From Piscinibacter sp. HJYY11 (GTDB lineage: Bacteria > Pseudomonadota > Gammaproteobacteria > Burkholderiales > Burkholderiaceae_C), in the NCBI RefSeq assembly GCF_016735515.1, contig NZ_JAERQZ010000001.1, positions 992,001-1,056,000 on the forward strand: 64,000 bases of DNA. Direction: 5' to 3'. A model generated the notes under the pieces. That model made no database searches. It saw only the letters and a program-made list of their open reading frames with translations, and was not told where the DNA came from. The position numbers and the translations under genes were made by a program. Positions within the stretch are counted from its first letter, which is position 1. Each line of letters opens with the position of its first letter. Below are positions 28,041-39,066 of the stretch, in pieces.

Positions 28041-29396
28041 TCAGACGTAGGCCGGGACCACGCTGGTCTTGTGCTCGATGAGGTGGACAAACTCATCGCG
28101 GAAGTGCTTGATCATGGCGCGCACCGGCATCGCGGCGGCATCGCCCAGCGCGCAGATGGTGCGGCCCTGGATGTTGTCGGCCACCGAGTTCAGCAGGTCG
28201 ATGTCTTCCATGCGGCCCTGGCCGTTGGCGATGCGCTCGACCATGCGGAAGAGCCAGCCCGTGCCTTCGCGGCAGGGCGTGCACTGGCCGCAGCTTTCGT
28301 GCATGTAGAAATACGAGAGGCGGAGCAGGCTCTTGACCATGCAGCGCGAGTCGTCCATCACGATGACGGCGCCCGAGCCGAGCATGGAGCCAGCCTTGGC
28401 GATGGAGTCGTAGTCCATCGTGCACTCGTTCATGATCGACGCCGGCAGCACCGGGGCCGACGAGCCACCGGGGATCACCGCCTTGAGCTTGCGGCCGGTG
28501 CGCACACCGCCCGCCAGTTCGAGCAGCTTCGGGAACGGCGTACCGAGCGGCACTTCGAAGTTGCCCGGCTGGTTGACGTCACCCACCACCGAGAAGATCT
28601 TCGTGCCGCCGTTGTTGGGCTTGCCGATCTCGAGGTACTTCTGGCCGCCGTTGCGGATGATCCAGGGCACCGCCGCGAAGGTCTCGGTGTTGTTGATCGT
28701 GGTCGGCTTGCCGTAGAGGCCGTAGCTGGCCGGGAACGGCGGCTTGAAGCGCGGCTGGCCCTTCTTGCCTTCGAGCGACTCGAGCAGCGCGGTTTCTTCG
28801 CCGCAGATGTAGGCGCCGAAACCGTGCGCAGCGTGCAGTTGGAAGTTGAACGACGAGCCGAAGATGTTGTTGCCGAGGTAGCCGGCAGCGCGGGCCTCTT
28901 CAAGTGCGGCTTCGAACCGCTCGTACACCTCGAAGATCTCGCCGTGGATGTAGTTGTAGCCGGTGGCGATGCCCATCGCAAAGGCGGCAATGGCCATGCC
29001 CTCGATCACGATGTGCGGGTTGAACATGAGGATGTCGCGGTCCTTGCAGGTGCCCGGCTCGCCCTCGTCGGAGTTGCAGACGAGGTACTTCGCGCCCGGG
29101 TACATGCGGGGCATGAAGCTCCACTTGAGGCCGGTCGGGAAACCGGCACCGCCACGGCCGCGCAGGCCTGAGGTCTTCACCTCGGCGATCACCTGCTCGG
29201 GCGTCATCGGCTCGAGGCCGTTGCCGCCCGTGAGAATGCGGCGCAGCGCCTGGTAGCCGCCGCGTGCCTCGTAGTCTTTCAATGACCAGTTCTTGCCGTC
29301 GAGGCCGTCATAGATCTGCGCGCCGATGTGGCGGCCGTGGAAGCAGGTCTCCGTGCCCTTGGCCTGGAACTGCGACAGGTCGATCTGGGGTTGCAT
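28041..29396 (-). CDS. nuoF: NADH-quinone oxidoreductase subunit F
   Basis: The NADH- and FMN-binding subunit of complex I, 451 residues. [17 protein letters not shown] and the [15 protein letters not shown] segment mark the nucleotide sites; [14 protein letters not shown] supplies ligands of the N3 [4Fe-4S] cluster. I chose the ATG at 29396 (MQPQID), nine bases after nuoE; a longer frame is antisense noise. Confidence 0.97.
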   Translation of the reverse strand: MQPQIDLSQFQAKGTETCFHGRHIGAQIYDGLDGKNWSLKDYEARGGYQALRRILTGGNGLEPMTPEQVIAEVKTSGLRGRGGAGFPTGLKWSFMPRMYPGAKYLVCNSDEGEPGTCKDRDILMFNPHIVIEGMAIAAFAMGIATGYNYIHGEIFEVYERFEAALEEARAAGYLGNNIFGSSFNFQLHAAHGFGAYICGEETALLESLEGKKGQPRFKPPFPASYGLYGKPTTINNTETFAAVPWIIRNGGQKYLEIGKPNNGGTKIFSVVGDVNQPGNFEVPLGTPFPKLLELAGGVRTGRKLKAVIPGGSSAPVLPASIMNECTMDYDSIAKAGSMLGSGAVIVMDDSRCMVKSLLRLSYFYMHESCGQCTPCREGTGWLFRMVERIANGQGRMEDIDLLNSVADNIQGRTICALGDAAAMPVRAMIKHFRDEFVHLIEHKTSVVPAYV

Positions 29397-29404
29397 CGTC
29401 GAAC

Positions 29405-29911
29405 TCACTTCCTGGCGCCGGCGCGCAGCGTGTCGACCAGCGCATCGAGCCGCTGGTTGTCCATGAAGCTGCACATCTGGCGGTCGTTGACCAGCATCAC
29501 CGGCGCGTCGGCGCAGGCACCCAGGCACTCGCTCTTCTGCACGGTGAAGAGGCCGTCGGCCGTGGTACCGCCCTCTTCCACGCCGAGCTTCTCGCACAGG
29601 TGGTTGAGCGCGCCCTGCCCGTTGCGCAGCTGGCACGGCAGGTTGGTACAGACGTTGAGCTTGAAGGTGCCCAGCGGCTGCTGGTTGTACATGTTGTAGA
29701 AGGTCGTGACCTCGTGCACCGCGATCGGCGGCATGCCGAGGTAGTCGGCGATCAGGCGCTCGCCGTCGGCCGACACGTAGCCCTGCTCCTGCTGCAGGAT
29801 GGACAGGCACGCCATCACGGCCGACTGTTTCTGGTCGGCGGGGTACTTGGCGACCTCGCGGTCGAAGCGGGCGCGCGTGGCCTCGCTGAGGGTTGCAGTG
29901 GCGGCGCTCAC
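29405..29911 (-). CDS. nuoE: NADH-quinone oxidoreductase subunit E
   Basis: The thioredoxin-like [2Fe-2S] subunit, 168 residues. The cluster ligands are Cys88 and Cys93 (CTNLPC) and Cys129 and Cys133 (CLGAC). The start is a GTG at 29911 overlapping the nuoD stop codon (GTGA), so translation is coupled. Confidence 0.96.
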   Translation of the reverse strand: MSAATATLSEATRARFDREVAKYPADQKQSAVMACLSILQQEQGYVSADGERLIADYLGMPPIAVHEVTTFYNMYNQQPLGTFKLNVCTNLPCQLRNGQGALNHLCEKLGVEEGGTTADGLFTVQKSECLGACADAPVMLVNDRQMCSFMDNQRLDALVDTLRAGARK

Positions 29912-31161
29912 CGGTCGATCTCTCCAAACACGATGTCCATGGTGCCAATCACGGCCACCGCGTCGGCGATCATGTGGCCGCGCGACATTTCATCCAGCGC
30001 CGCGAGGTGCGGGAAGCCGGGGGGACGAATCTTCAGGCGATAAGGCTTGTTGGCGCCGTCGCTCACGATGTAGATGCCGAATTCGCCCTTCGGGTGCTCG
30101 ACGGCCGAGTACACCTCGCCCTCGGGCACGTGGAAGCCTTCGGTGAAGAGCTTGAAGTGGTGGATCAGCTCTTCCATGCTGGACTTCATGTCCACGCGCG
30201 AGGGCGGCGCGACCTTGTGGTTGTCGGTGATGACGGGGCCGGGGTTGGCCTTCAGCCACTTCACGCACTGCTGGATGATGCGGTTGGCCTGGCGCATCTC
30301 TTCCACGCGCACGAGGTAGCGGTCGTAGGTATCGCCGTTGCTGCCCAGCGGGATGTCGAAGTCCATGCGGTCATAGACGTCGTAGGGCTGGTTCTTGCGC
30401 AGGTCCCACTGGATGCCCGAGCCACGCAGCATCGGGCCGGTGAAGCCAAGGTTCAGCGCGCGTTCCGGAGAGACGACGCCGATGCCGACGGTGCGCTGCT
30501 TCCAGATGCGGTTGTCGGTGAGCAGCGTCTCGTATTCGTCGACGCGCTTCGGGAAGTTGTTCGCGAAGGTCTCGATGAAGTCGAGCAGCGTGCCCTGGCG
30601 GTTCTCGTTCATCTGCGCGAGCGCGCGCGCGTTGCGGATCTTCGAGGCCTTGTACTGGGGCATCGAATCCGGCAGATCACGGTACACACCACCCGGGCGG
30701 AAGTAGGCCGCATGCATGCGGGCGCCCGAGGCGGCCTCGTACATATCAAAGAGGTCTTCGCGCTCGCGGAAGCAGTAGATGAGCATGTTCATCGCACCGC
30801 AGTCGAGGCCGTGCGCACCGAGCCACATCAGGTGGTTCAGCAGGCGGGTGATCTCGGAGAACATCACGCGGATGTACTGCGCACGCTCGGGCACCTCGAT
30901 GCCCAGCAGCTTCTCGATGGCCAGGCAGTAGGCGTGCTCGTTGCACATCATCGAGACGTAGTCGAGCCGGTCCATGTAGGGCAGCGACTGGATGTAGGTG
31001 CGCGTCTCGGCGAGCTTCTCGGTTGCGCGGTGCAACAGGCCGATGTGCGGGTCGGCACGCTGGATGACTTCGCCGTCGAGCTCGAGCACGAGGCGCAGCA
31101 CACCGTGCGCAGCCGGGTGTTGCGGGCCGAAGTTGAGGGTGTAGTTCTTGATCTCAGCCAT
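29908..31161 (-). CDS. nuoD: NADH-quinone oxidoreductase subunit D
   Basis: The 49-kDa-type subunit that forms the quinone pocket with NuoB, 417 residues. [20 protein letters not shown] at the start carries the conserved His pair; [19 protein letters not shown] is near the end. The start overlaps the nuoC stop (TGATG). nuoC and nuoD are separate genes here, not fused as in E. coli. Confidence 0.97.
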   Translation of the reverse strand: MAEIKNYTLNFGPQHPAAHGVLRLVLELDGEVIQRADPHIGLLHRATEKLAETRTYIQSLPYMDRLDYVSMMCNEHAYCLAIEKLLGIEVPERAQYIRVMFSEITRLLNHLMWLGAHGLDCGAMNMLIYCFREREDLFDMYEAASGARMHAAYFRPGGVYRDLPDSMPQYKASKIRNARALAQMNENRQGTLLDFIETFANNFPKRVDEYETLLTDNRIWKQRTVGIGVVSPERALNLGFTGPMLRGSGIQWDLRKNQPYDVYDRMDFDIPLGSNGDTYDRYLVRVEEMRQANRIIQQCVKWLKANPGPVITDNHKVAPPSRVDMKSSMEELIHHFKLFTEGFHVPEGEVYSAVEHPKGEFGIYIVSDGANKPYRLKIRPPGFPHLAALDEMSRGHMIADAVAVIGTMDIVFGEIDR

Positions 31162-31757
31162 CAGTGCAGGCCGCCGTAGTTGTCTTCGCGGATGATGCGC
31201 GGCGTGATCTCGCGCGGCTCGATGGTCACCGGCTGGTAGATGACGCGCTTCTGCTCGGGGTCGTACCGCATCTCGACGTGGCCGCTGACCGGGAAGTCCT
31301 TGCGGAACGGGTGACCGATGAAGCCGTAGTCGGTGAGGATGCGGCGCAGATCGAGGTGGCCGTCGAAGAGGATGCCGTAGAGGTCGAATGCCTCGCGCTC
31401 GAACCAATTGGCCGAGTTCCAAATCGGGGTGAGCGCCGCCACCGATGGCAAATCATCATCAGGGCAGAACACCTTCAGGCGCACGCGCCAGTTGTGGCGG
31501 ACCGACAGCAGGTGCGAGACGACGGCGAAGCGCGGGCCATCGCGCGGCTCGTCCTTGTACGAGGAATAGTCGACGCCGCAAAGGTCGACGAGTTGCTCGA
31601 AGTACAGCGTGCCGTCATCGCGCAGCCGGGTCGCCACGTCGAGGTAGTTGGCGGCGGACACGGTGACCGTGATCTCGCCGCGATCGCGGACGAGGGATTT
31701 GATCTTGTCGCTGAGCGCGCTTTCGAGCGCAGTTTGGAGTGTGTCGAGTCTGCTCAT
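31161..31757 (-). CDS. nuoC: NADH-quinone oxidoreductase subunit C
   Basis: The 30-kDa-type subunit of the peripheral arm, 198 residues. [20 protein letters not shown] and [19 protein letters not shown] are the family signature. It lies 8 bp after nuoB and overlaps nuoD by one base. Confidence 0.97.
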   Translation of the reverse strand: MSRLDTLQTALESALSDKIKSLVRDRGEITVTVSAANYLDVATRLRDDGTLYFEQLVDLCGVDYSSYKDEPRDGPRFAVVSHLLSVRHNWRVRLKVFCPDDDLPSVAALTPIWNSANWFEREAFDLYGILFDGHLDLRRILTDYGFIGHPFRKDFPVSGHVEMRYDPEQKRVIYQPVTIEPREITPRIIREDNYGGLH

Positions 31758-31765
31758 GCGTGCGC

Positions 31766-32242
31766 TCAGCGGGCGATCGTGTTTTCGCGGCGGATCTTCG
31801 TCTGCAGCTGCAGGATGCCGTAGAGCAGCGCTTCTGCCGTCGGCGGGCAGCCCGGCACGTAGACGTCCACCGGCACGATGCGGTCGCAGCCGCGCACGAC
31901 GGAGTAGCTGTAGTGGTAGTAGCCGCCACCATTCGCGCAGGAGCCCATCGAGAGCACCCAGCGCGGCTCGGCCATCTGGTCGTACACCTTGCGCAGCGCC
32001 GGCGCCATCTTGTTGCACAGCGTGCCAGCGACGATCATCAAGTCGCTCTGGCGCGGGCTGGGACGGAACAGCATCCCGAAACGGTCGATGTCGTAACGGG
32101 CGGCACCCGCGTGCATCATTTCCACCGCGCAACACGCGAGGCCGAACGTCATCGGCCACAGCGAACCGGTCTTGGACCAGTTGACCAGAGCATCGACGCT
32201 CGTGGTGATGAAGCCTTCTTTGAGAACGCCTTCGATACCCAC
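31766..32242 (-). CDS. nuoB: NADH-quinone oxidoreductase subunit B
   Basis: The subunit holding the terminal [4Fe-4S] cluster N2, 158 residues. Ligands are the paired Cys in [11 protein letters not shown], then GSCANGGG and [11 protein letters not shown] chose a GTG at 32242 because GCGAGG lies about seven bases upstream and the protein then starts [11 protein letters not shown] as in its relatives; the TTG further up would swallow that ribosome site. Confidence 0.96.
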   Translation of the reverse strand: MGIEGVLKEGFITTSVDALVNWSKTGSLWPMTFGLACCAVEMMHAGAARYDIDRFGMLFRPSPRQSDLMIVAGTLCNKMAPALRKVYDQMAEPRWVLSMGSCANGGGYYHYSYSVVRGCDRIVPVDVYVPGCPPTAEALLYGILQLQTKIRRENTIAR

Positions 32243-32257
32243 GGTACTACCTCGCAA

Positions 32258-32617
32258 TCATTCCCAGTCGAGGGCGCCCTTTTTCCACTCGTAGGCGAAG
32301 CCGACGACAAGGATGCCCAGGAACAACATCATGGCCCAGAAGCCGGCAGCACCGATCTCGTGCAGCGACACGGCCCAGGGGAAGAGGAAAGCAATTTCCA
32401 GGTCGAAGAGGATGAAGAGGATCGCCACCAGGTAGTAGCGCACGTCGAACTTCATCCGCGCGTCTTCAAACGCCTCGAAACCGCATTCGTAAGGGGAGTT
32501 CTTGGCGGCGTCAGGACGACGCGGCCCGAAGAGAAAACCCAGCACCTGGGGCGCCACACCGACCGCCACACCTACCAGGATGAACAAGATCACAGGAAGG
32601 TAGGGGCCGAGATTCAT
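32258..32617 (-). CDS. nuoA: NADH-quinone oxidoreductase subunit A
   Basis: A three-helix membrane subunit, 119 residues, first gene of the nuo operon. [20 protein letters not shown] and [14 protein letters not shown] are the family hallmarks, including the conserved cysteine of the loop. The start at 32617 has no good Shine-Dalgarno. A stable hairpin lies 23 bases upstream, just past the tRNA gene. Confidence 0.97.
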   Translation of the reverse strand: MNLGPYLPVILFILVGVAVGVAPQVLGFLFGPRRPDAAKNSPYECGFEAFEDARMKFDVRYYLVAILFILFDLEIAFLFPWAVSLHEIGAAGFWAMMLFLGILVVGFAYEWKKGALDWE

Positions 32618-32639
32618 GGTGGCGTCAGGCTGCTGAATC

Positions 32640-32668
32640 CGGCAAGGCGCCGGGTAGGTGCCTTGCCG
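32640..32668 (-). terminator. Hairpin between tRNA-Leu and nuoA
   Basis: CGGCAAGGC and GCCTTGCCG form a perfect 9-bp stem with an 11-base loop. In the minus direction it follows the tRNA 3' end by 7 bases and precedes nuoA. It lacks a T tract, so it may be a partial terminator, or may guide tRNA 3' processing while allowing read-through into nuo. Confidence 0.5.
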
Positions 32669-32675
32669 ATGGATC

Positions 32676-32760
32676 TGGTGCCGACGGCGAGACTCGAACT
32701 CGCACAGCTTTCGCCACTACCCCCTCAAGATAGCGTGTCTACCAATTTCACCACGTCGGC
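32676..32760 (-). tRNA. tRNA-Leu (anticodon GAG)
   Basis: The minus strand folds as an 85-base class II tRNA. The acceptor stem is GCCGACG/CGTCGGC with discriminator A and an encoded CCA. The anticodon stem is CTATC/GGTAG with loop TTGAGGG, giving anticodon GAG (reads CUC/CUU). There is a long variable arm, and the T arm contains GTTCGAGTC. It sits between secG and nuoA, the same place as leu tRNA genes next to secG in other proteobacteria. Confidence 0.95.
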
Positions 32761-32893
32761 CTAACGGGTCTGCCGTTCAACTTCCAGCAACGGCGCCTGG
32801 ATTGCATGAGGTATCGCTCACCAGACAGCCTGTGATTCTAACCTCAAACATCACGCGAACTCACTGCTGCAGTATTACCTACAGCGCGATTTG

Positions 32894-32914
32894 ACGCCGG
32901 ACAACGCCCGGCGT
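32894..32914 (-). terminator. Candidate terminator after secG
   Basis: ACGCCGG and CCGGCGT form a 7-bp stem with a 7-base loop, 6 bases past the secG stop. The minus-strand tail is CAAATCG, so it is a weak intrinsic terminator at best. The rest of the gap to the tRNA (32761-32893) should hold a tRNA promoter; TAGAAT at 32835-32840 on the minus strand is a possible -10 box without a clear -35. Confidence 0.45.
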
Positions 32915-32920
32915 TTCACA

Positions 32921-33337
32921 TCACTTGCTGCCCGGGATCGAGGCAGGCGCAGAGGCCGAGGGCGCGGACGTCGAAGTAGCAGGCGCTGCCCCTGGGATCA
33001 CCGCCGCAGCCGGTACCGCACTGCTCGCAGGAGCACTCGCAGCCGCGGGTGCCGCCCCTGCGCGATCGAGAACGCTGTCGCTGGGCGTGGCACCGGAGCG
33101 CGTGTTGGCGCTGTAGGCAAGAGCCAGGGTGCAGCAGAAGAAGATCGCAGCGCATACCGCGGTGGAACGGGACAGGAAATTGGCACTTCCGCTGGCGCCA
33201 AAAAGGCTGCCCGATGAACCGCTGCCAAACGATGCGCCCATGTCGGCGCCCTTGCCGTGCTGGATCAACACCAACCCGATCATGGCCAACGCGGTCACGA
33301 TCTGCAGCACCAACACGACATTCATCAACACTTGCAT
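32921..33337 (-). CDS. secG: Preprotein translocase subunit SecG
   Basis: The small SecYEG channel subunit, 138 residues with two helices (about 3-22 and 55-74). IGLVLIQHGKGADMGASFGS between them is the family signature. The C-terminal 60 residues are an Ala/Pro/Ser-rich low-complexity tail, common in this order. It follows tpiA by 38 bp. Confidence 0.95.
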   Translation of the reverse strand: MQVLMNVVLVLQIVTALAMIGLVLIQHGKGADMGASFGSGSSGSLFGASGSANFLSRSTAVCAAIFFCCTLALAYSANTRSGATPSDSVLDRAGAAPAAASAPASSAVPAAAVIPGAAPATSTSAPSASAPASIPGSK

Positions 33338-33375
33338 TGCTACGAGCTCCAGGTTTTGTTCTTCAGGGCCGACGC

Positions 33376-34116
33376 TCAGGCGGCGGCTTTGCAGATGGCA
33401 GCGAAATCGGCAGCCTTCAACGACGCACCGCCGATGAGACCGCCGTCGATGTCGGCTTGGGCGAACAGGTGCTTGGCGTTGTCGGCCTTCACGCTGCCAC
33501 CGTAGAGGATGAGCATCTCGCCTGATTTTTCGGTGGCGGCATGCAGTTGAGCACGCAACACCGCGTGCACGGCCTGCGCTTGCTCGGGCGTGGCGGTCTT
33601 GCCGGTGCCGATGGCCCACACCGGCTCATAGGCCACGACCACCTGCGAGATGCAGTGGCCGAGCGTGTGAATCACCGCCGACAGCTGGCGCTTGACGACC
33701 GCATCGGTCTGGCCTGCTTCGCGTTCGGCCAGTGTTTCGCCGACGCACACAATCGGCGTCAGCTTGTGGGCCAGCGCGATCTTGGTCTTGTCGGCGACCA
33801 ATTGATCCGACTCGGCATGGAGCGCTCGGCGCTCCGAGTGGCCGACGATCACGAAGTGGCAGCCGAACTCGGCCAGCATGCCAGCCGACACCTCACCGGT
33901 GTACGCACCCGATTCGTGGGCCGAGCAGTCCTGCGCCCCCCATTGCATGCGGCTGCCTTGTAGCGAGAGCGCCGTGTCGGCGAGATACGGAAACGGCGCG
34001 CACACCGCCACTGCGGCATCCCACGGCTCGGCTTCCTTCAGTGCAGCCAGCAACTCGGCATTGGCCACACGGCTGCCGTTCATCTTCCAGTTGCCCACCA
34101 CGAGTTTGCGACGCAT
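33376..34116 (-). CDS. tpiA: Triosephosphate isomerase
   Basis: It interconverts dihydroxyacetone phosphate and glyceraldehyde 3-phosphate in glycolysis. The protein has 246 residues. The active site is complete: Lys in GNWKMNG near residue 11, His in IVGHSERR, and Glu in [14 protein letters not shown]; the phosphate loop LYGGSVK follows. It lies 19 bp downstream of the quinone oxidoreductase gene. Confidence 0.97.
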   Translation of the reverse strand: MRRKLVVGNWKMNGSRVANAELLAALKEAEPWDAAVAVCAPFPYLADTALSLQGSRMQWGAQDCSAHESGAYTGEVSAGMLAEFGCHFVIVGHSERRALHAESDQLVADKTKIALAHKLTPIVCVGETLAEREAGQTDAVVKRQLSAVIHTLGHCISQVVVAYEPVWAIGTGKTATPEQAQAVHAVLRAQLHAATEKSGEMLILYGGSVKADNAKHLFAQADIDGGLIGGASLKAADFAAICKAAA

Positions 34117-34135
34117 CGATTCGATTCCTAGAGGT

Positions 34136-35122
34136 TCACCACGTGAGCACGATCTTGCCGATGTGCTCGTTCGATTCCATCAACGCGTGGGCCTGCGCTG
34201 CCTGTTCGGCCGGGAAGGTCTTGAAGATCACCGGTTTGACCGCGCCCGAAGCCAACCAGGGCCACACCTTCGCGCGCAGAGACTGCGCGATGGCCGTCTT
34301 GAACGCGACCGGACGCGGCCGCAGCGTGGAGCCGGTGACGGTGAGGCGCTTGCGCATCACGACACCTGCGTCGATGCGCGCTTCCACCCCGCCCTGCACT
34401 GCGATGATGACCAGCCGGCCGTCTTCGGCCAGGCAGCTCAGCTCACGCGCCACGTAGTCGCCGGCGACCATGTCCAGCACGACATCGACGCCGCGCTTCT
34501 CGGTGATACGCGCCACTTCGGCGACGAAGTCCTGGCTGCGGTAGTTGATCGCATGGTCGGCACCGAGCGAGCGGCAGGCCTCGCACTTCTCGTCGGAGCC
34601 CGCGGTGGCGATCACCGTCGCGCCCACCGCCTTGGCAAGCTGAATGGCCGTCACGCCGATGCCGCTGGTCCCACCTTGCACGAGGAAGGTCTCGCCCGCC
34701 TTCAGGCCACCGCGGTCGAACACGTTCGACCAGACAGTGAAAAAGGTCTCGGGCAGGCTGGCCGCCTCGACATCGCTCAGCGAGCCCGGCACCGGCAGGC
34801 ACTGCCCGATCGGCGCCACGCACTGCTCGGCATAACCGCCACCGGCCACCAGCGCACAGACGCGATCACCGGGCTTGAAGCCTGCAGCGCGCATCGCTTC
34901 GCGGTCGCCGTCGATGATGACGCCGGCGACTTCGAGCCCCGGCAAGTCGGACGCACCGGGTGGCACCGGATAGTGCCCCTTGCGCTGCAGCACGTCAGGC
35001 CGGTTGACGCCAGAGGCGCTGACACGGATCAGCACCTCCCCCGCCCCCGCAGAGGGCGTGGGGCGATCGACCGGACGCAGCACGTCCGGCTTGCCGTAGG
35101 ACGAGATTTCGATGGCTTTCAT
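34136..35122 (-). CDS. NAD(P)H quinone oxidoreductase, PIG3/zinc-free MDR type
   Basis: A 328-residue medium-chain dehydrogenase/reductase without zinc ligands. The GroES-like start ends in [20 protein letters not shown]; the Rossmann nucleotide site is [20 protein letters not shown]. The pattern is that of the TP53I3/PIG3 group of NADPH-dependent quinone reductases. It leads a short run into tpiA and secG. Natural quinone substrate unknown. Confidence 0.9.
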   Translation of the reverse strand: MKAIEISSYGKPDVLRPVDRPTPSAGAGEVLIRVSASGVNRPDVLQRKGHYPVPPGASDLPGLEVAGVIIDGDREAMRAAGFKPGDRVCALVAGGGYAEQCVAPIGQCLPVPGSLSDVEAASLPETFFTVWSNVFDRGGLKAGETFLVQGGTSGIGVTAIQLAKAVGATVIATAGSDEKCEACRSLGADHAINYRSQDFVAEVARITEKRGVDVVLDMVAGDYVARELSCLAEDGRLVIIAVQGGVEARIDAGVVMRKRLTVTGSTLRPRPVAFKTAIAQSLRAKVWPWLASGAVKPVIFKTFPAEQAAQAHALMESNEHIGKIVLTW

Positions 35123-35168
35123 GGCGTCAAGAAGCAGGCAGGCAGCGACGGTCGCCGCCCGCTCCGCA

Positions 35169-37289
35169 TCACTCCTGCGTGGCAGGCGCCTGCGGTTCGC
35201 GTTCGATCAGGGCCTTCATCGACAGCTTGACGCGACCCTTCTCGTCGGTCTCGAGCACCTTGACCTTGACGATCTGGCCTTCCTTCAGGAAGTCGGTGAC
35301 CTTCTCGACGCGCTGGTGCGCGATCTGGCTGATGTGCAGCAGGCCATCCTTGCCCGGCAGCAGGTTCACGAGCGCACCGAATTCCAGGATCTTGGTGATC
35401 GGGCCTTCGTAGACCTTGCCCACTTCCACTTCGGCGGTGATCTCTTCGATGCGCTTCTTGGCGTAGGCTGCCTTGTCGGCGTCGGCTGAGGCGATGGTGA
35501 TGGTGCCGTCTTCGCCGATGTCGATCGTCGTGCCGGTCTCTTCGGTCAGCGCGCGGATGGTCGCGCCGCCCTTGCCGATCACGTCACGGATCTTCTCGGG
35601 GTTGATCTTCATCGTGTACAGGCGCGGTGCGAACTGCGACACCTCGGCCTTGGCCTCGCCCATCGCTTCGGTCATCTTGCCAAGGATGTGCAGGCGGGCT
35701 TCCTTGGCCTGGGCCAGGGCGACCTGCATGATTTCCTTGGTGATGCCCTGGATCTTGATGTCCATCTGCAGGGCGGTCACGCCCGCGGTGGTGCCGGCGA
35801 CCTTGAAGTCCATGTCGCCCAGGTGATCTTCATCGCCCAGGATGTCGGTCAGCACGGCGAAGCGGTTGCCGTCCTTGATCAGGCCCATGGCAATGCCGGC
35901 CACGTGCGCCTTGAGGGGCACGCCGGCGTCCATCAGCGCGAGGCAGCCGCCGCACACGGAGGCCATCGACGAGGAGCCGTTCGACTCCGTGATCTCGGAA
36001 ACCACGCGCATCGAATACGGGAACTCGACACGGTCCGGCAGCACGGCGACCAGCGCGCGCTTGGCCAGACGGCCGTGGCCGATCTCGCGGCGCTTCGGCG
36101 AACCCACGCGGCCGGTTTCGCCGGTGGCAAACGGGGGCATGTTGTAGTGGAGCATGAAGTGCTCGCTGAACTCGCCCGCGAGCGCGTCGATCTTCTGCGA
36201 GTCACGGTCGGTGCCGAGGGTGGCGGCGACCAGCGCCTGCGTCTCGCCACGGGTGAAGAGCGCCGAGCCATGCACGCGCGGCAGCACGCCGTTGCGGATC
36301 TCGATCGGGCGCACGGTGCGGGTGTCGCGGCCGTCGATGCGGGGCTCGCCCGACAGGATCTGGCTGCGCACGATGCGAGCCTCGATCTCGAACAGGATGG
36401 TCTCGACCTTCACCTTGTCGTACTCGGTGCCTTCTGCATCGAGCGCGGCGAACACGTCGGCCGTGGCCTGGCGGGTGGCTTGCGTGCGGGCCTGCTTGGA
36501 GCGGATCTGGTAGGCGGCGCGCAGCTTCTCTTCGGCAAGCTGGGTGACCTTGCCAATGAAGGTCTCGTCCTTCGCGGGCGGCTGCCAATCCCAGGCCGGC
36601 TTGCCGGCATCACGCACCAGCTCGTTGATCGCGGCGATGGCGATGTTGCCTTGCTCGTGGCCGAAGACCACGCCGCCGAGCATCACTTCTTCGCTCAGCT
36701 GCTGTGCTTCGGACTCGACCATCAGCACCGCGGCCTGAGTGCCGGCAACCACGAGGTCCATCTGCGAATCGAGCAGCTGGGTCTTGCCGGGGTTCAGCAC
36801 GTACTCGCCGTTGATGTAGCCCACGCGTGCGGCACCAATCGGGCCGTTGAACGGGATGCCGGAGATGGCCAGCGCAGCGCTCGCGCCGATCAGCGAGGGG
36901 ATGTCGGCCGAGACTTCGGGGTTCAGCGACAGGACGTGGATCACGACCTGCACCTCGTTGTAGAAGCCGTCCGGAAACAGCGGGCGCAGCGGGCGGTCGA
37001 TCAGACGCGAGGTCAGGGTCTCGAGCTCGCTCGGGCGGCCTTCACGCTTGAAGAAGCTGCCCGGGATCTTGCCGGCGGCGTAGGTCTTTTCGAGGTAGTC
37101 GACGGTCAGGGGGAAGAAGTCCTGACCAGGCTTGGCGTTCTTGGCGCCCACGACGGTGGCGAGCACCACGGTGTCTTCCATGTCGACGAGCACCGCACCG
37201 GAAGCTTGGCGGGCGATCTCGCCGGTTTCCAGCTTGACGGTGTGCTGGCCCCACTGGAAGGTTTTGGTGACTTTGTTGAACATGCTCAT
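35169..37289 (-). CDS. pnp: Polyribonucleotide nucleotidyltransferase (PNPase)
   Basis: The phosphorolytic 3'-5' exoribonuclease of the degradosome, 706 residues. Two RNase PH-like domains are followed by a KH domain ([20 protein letters not shown]) and an S1 domain ([20 protein letters not shown]). The ATG at 37289 has GGAG six bases upstream; a second ATG two codons on is possible. It follows rpsO, the usual order, with a terminator hairpin between them. Confidence 0.97.
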   Translation of the reverse strand: MSMFNKVTKTFQWGQHTVKLETGEIARQASGAVLVDMEDTVVLATVVGAKNAKPGQDFFPLTVDYLEKTYAAGKIPGSFFKREGRPSELETLTSRLIDRPLRPLFPDGFYNEVQVVIHVLSLNPEVSADIPSLIGASAALAISGIPFNGPIGAARVGYINGEYVLNPGKTQLLDSQMDLVVAGTQAAVLMVESEAQQLSEEVMLGGVVFGHEQGNIAIAAINELVRDAGKPAWDWQPPAKDETFIGKVTQLAEEKLRAAYQIRSKQARTQATRQATADVFAALDAEGTEYDKVKVETILFEIEARIVRSQILSGEPRIDGRDTRTVRPIEIRNGVLPRVHGSALFTRGETQALVAATLGTDRDSQKIDALAGEFSEHFMLHYNMPPFATGETGRVGSPKRREIGHGRLAKRALVAVLPDRVEFPYSMRVVSEITESNGSSSMASVCGGCLALMDAGVPLKAHVAGIAMGLIKDGNRFAVLTDILGDEDHLGDMDFKVAGTTAGVTALQMDIKIQGITKEIMQVALAQAKEARLHILGKMTEAMGEAKAEVSQFAPRLYTMKINPEKIRDVIGKGGATIRALTEETGTTIDIGEDGTITIASADADKAAYAKKRIEEITAEVEVGKVYEGPITKILEFGALVNLLPGKDGLLHISQIAHQRVEKVTDFLKEGQIVKVKVLETDEKGRVKLSMKALIEREPQAPATQE

Positions 37290-37444
37290 GCGTCTCTCCT
37301 ATTGCTTGTCAGCGCCTTCACGGGCGGCGCCTTCTGCCCGGAGCACAACAACCTGGCGCGATGCCATTCCAGCGGGGCTCGGCTTCAGAAGAAGCGCCGG
37401 TGGAATGACACATCGTCATCAGTGGCTGTCGGTCTCCAAATGCA

Positions 37445-37480
37445 AAGAGCCTGTGCTGGCAGAGGTCCAGACAGGCTCTT
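37445..37480 (-). terminator. Terminator between rpsO and pnp
   Basis: AAGAGCCTGT and ACAGGCTCTT form a perfect 10-bp stem with a 16-base loop, 16 bases past the rpsO stop; the minus-strand tail is TGCATTT. The flanking A and T runs make it symmetric. The 155 bp between it and pnp should hold a pnp promoter and perhaps the autoregulatory leader of PNPase, but I see no clear boxes. Confidence 0.65.
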
Positions 37481-37496
37481 CACTTTTAGCTTCGGC

Positions 37497-37766
37497 TTAC
37501 TTGCGCAGACCGAGCTTCTGGATCAGAGCGGTGTAGCGCTCTGCGTCCTTGTTCTTGAGGTAGGCCAAGAGGCTCTTGCGGGTGTTGACCATCTTCAGGA
37601 GGCCACGGCGGCCGTGGTGGTCCTTCAGGTGGGTCTTGAAGTGGGGGGTCAGCTCGTTGATGCGAGCGGTCAGCAGCGCGACTTGGACTTCGGGGGAGCC
37701 AGTGTCGGCAGCACTGCGGGCATTGGCCTTGACGATTTCGGCCTTCTTGATATCAGCGACAGACAT
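37497..37766 (-). CDS. rpsO: 30S ribosomal protein S15
   Basis: A primary 16S rRNA-binding protein, 89 residues, exactly the family length. [20 protein letters not shown] and [18 protein letters not shown] are the S15 signature. The ATG at 37766 is chosen to match family length; the open frame extends far upstream without meaning. Confidence 0.98.
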   Translation of the reverse strand: MSVADIKKAEIVKANARSAADTGSPEVQVALLTARINELTPHFKTHLKDHHGRRGLLKMVNTRKSLLAYLKNKDAERYTALIQKLGLRK

Positions 37767-37913
37767 GTCAGTTTCCAGAAAAATCCGGTCGCCGGCGCCT
37801 GCATTAATGACGCTGCGGTTTCCGGTGTTGCGACTTGCGGTAGCGGGAGAAACCTTCCCGCGCCGTGCTTGGTGCCTGTGCCACCGGCAGACCGGCGAGC
37901 GCAAAGCCCGTCG

Positions 37914-37919
37914 ATTATA
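37914..37919 (-). promoter_or_regulatory. -10 box of the rpsO promoter
   Basis: A perfect TATAAT on the minus strand, overlapping the stop codon of the aminotransferase gene and about 150 bp upstream of rpsO. The -35 region (CGACTG-like) is poor. This would give rpsO an untranslated leader of about 140 bases, suited to S15 autoregulation. Confidence 0.6.
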
Positions 37920-39066
37920 GCCGAAGGGCCTCAGCCAGTCGGTCCACCCCTTGCACAAGCCGGGCAGGGTCGCGGGCCGCGAAGCACCAGCGCAGCCAGC
38001 CCTCCGCTTCATCGCCAAAAGCCGAACCGGGGGCGAGCCCAAGGCCGTGGCGTTCGACCAAGCGCTTCGCGAAGGCCAGGGAGTCGTTTTCGCCCTCGAC
38101 GCGAAAGAAGGCATACATCCCGCCACGGGGCACCGCCACTGTCACCCGGGGCAACGACGCCAAGCGCGGGACGAGCGTGTCTCGGCACACCTGCAGCCGG
38201 CTGACCAGCCCAGACACCGACTCCCCGGCCTGGGCCAGCGCCGCCAGGCCCCCCTTCTGCACGAACACCGGCGCGCAGGAGGTGTTGAACTCGATCAACT
38301 TGGCCACCTCGCCCGACAGCCCCGCGGGCAGCACCAGCCAGCCCAGACGCCAGCCAGTCATCAGAAAGCTCTTGGAGAAGCTGTGTGCGACGACGAGCCG
38401 GTCGGCCGGGTCGGCGATGTCCAGGAAGCTAGGCGCCGCCCGGTGGCCGGGTTCGAAATAGAGGCGCTCGTAGACCTCGTCGGCCACGATCCAGCTGCCG
38501 GTCAGGCGGCAGCGGTCGAGGATGGCCTGCTGCTCGGCGCGCGTCAGCGTCCAGCCGGTCGGGTTGTTCGGTGCATTCAGGATCACGGCGCGCGTGCGCG
38601 GTGTGATGGCCTCCAGCAGCGCCTGCAGGTCGAGCTCCCAGGCACCCTCGCGCACCGCGAGCGACACCCGATTCACCCGTGCGCCGAGGATCACCGGCTG
38701 CGCCGTCACGTTGGGCCACACCGGCACCACGGCCACCACCTCGTCGCCGGGTTCCAGGAGGAGCTGGCTCGCCAGCATCAAGGCGCTCACACCGGACGAG
38801 GTGACCGCGATGCGCTCCGCCGCGACCGGCAGGTGCAGCTCGCTCACGTAGGTGCTGAGCGCCTCGCGCAGCGCCGGCAGCCCGAGGTTGTGCGAATAGA
38901 AGGTCTCGCCTGCCTGCAGTGAGGCGATGGCGGCGTCCCGCGCCGGGCTGGGCGTGACCTCGTCGCTCTCACCGAACCAGAAGGCCAGCACGTCGCTGCG
39001 GCCGATGCCGGCGTTGGCCACTTCGCGGATCCTGGAGCCCGGCAGGCTGGCGATGGCGTTTCTCAT
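37915..39066 (-). CDS. PLP-dependent aminotransferase, class I/II
   Basis: A 383-residue cytoplasmic aminotransferase of fold type I. The PLP lysine is in [17 protein letters not shown], the NPTGW motif in [10 protein letters not shown], and the tyrosine motif in [11 protein letters not shown]. Substrate class cannot be read. The ATG at 39066 overlaps the tsaD stop, so the two are coupled. A longer frame upstream lies inside tsaD. Confidence 0.88.
   Translation of the reverse strand: MRNAIASLPGSRIREVANAGIGRSDVLAFWFGESDEVTPSPARDAAIASLQAGETFYSHNLGLPALREALSTYVSELHLPVAAERIAVTSSGVSALMLASQLLLEPGDEVVAVVPVWPNVTAQPVILGARVNRVSLAVREGAWELDLQALLEAITPRTRAVILNAPNNPTGWTLTRAEQQAILDRCRLTGSWIVADEVYERLYFEPGHRAAPSFLDIADPADRLVVAHSFSKSFLMTGWRLGWLVLPAGLSGEVAKLIEFNTSCAPVFVQKGGLAALAQAGESVSGLVSRLQVCRDTLVPRLASLPRVTVAVPRGGMYAFFRVEGENDSLAFAKRLVERHGLGLAPGSAFGDEAEGWLRWCFAARDPARLVQGVDRLAEALRL

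Noticed and set aside
25734..29171. A 1145-codon open frame on the plus strand antisense to nuoG, nuoF and nuoE
   Set aside because: It mirrors known complex I genes and is rich in His, Arg, Gly and Ala without any domain, a codon artefact of GC-rich DNA.
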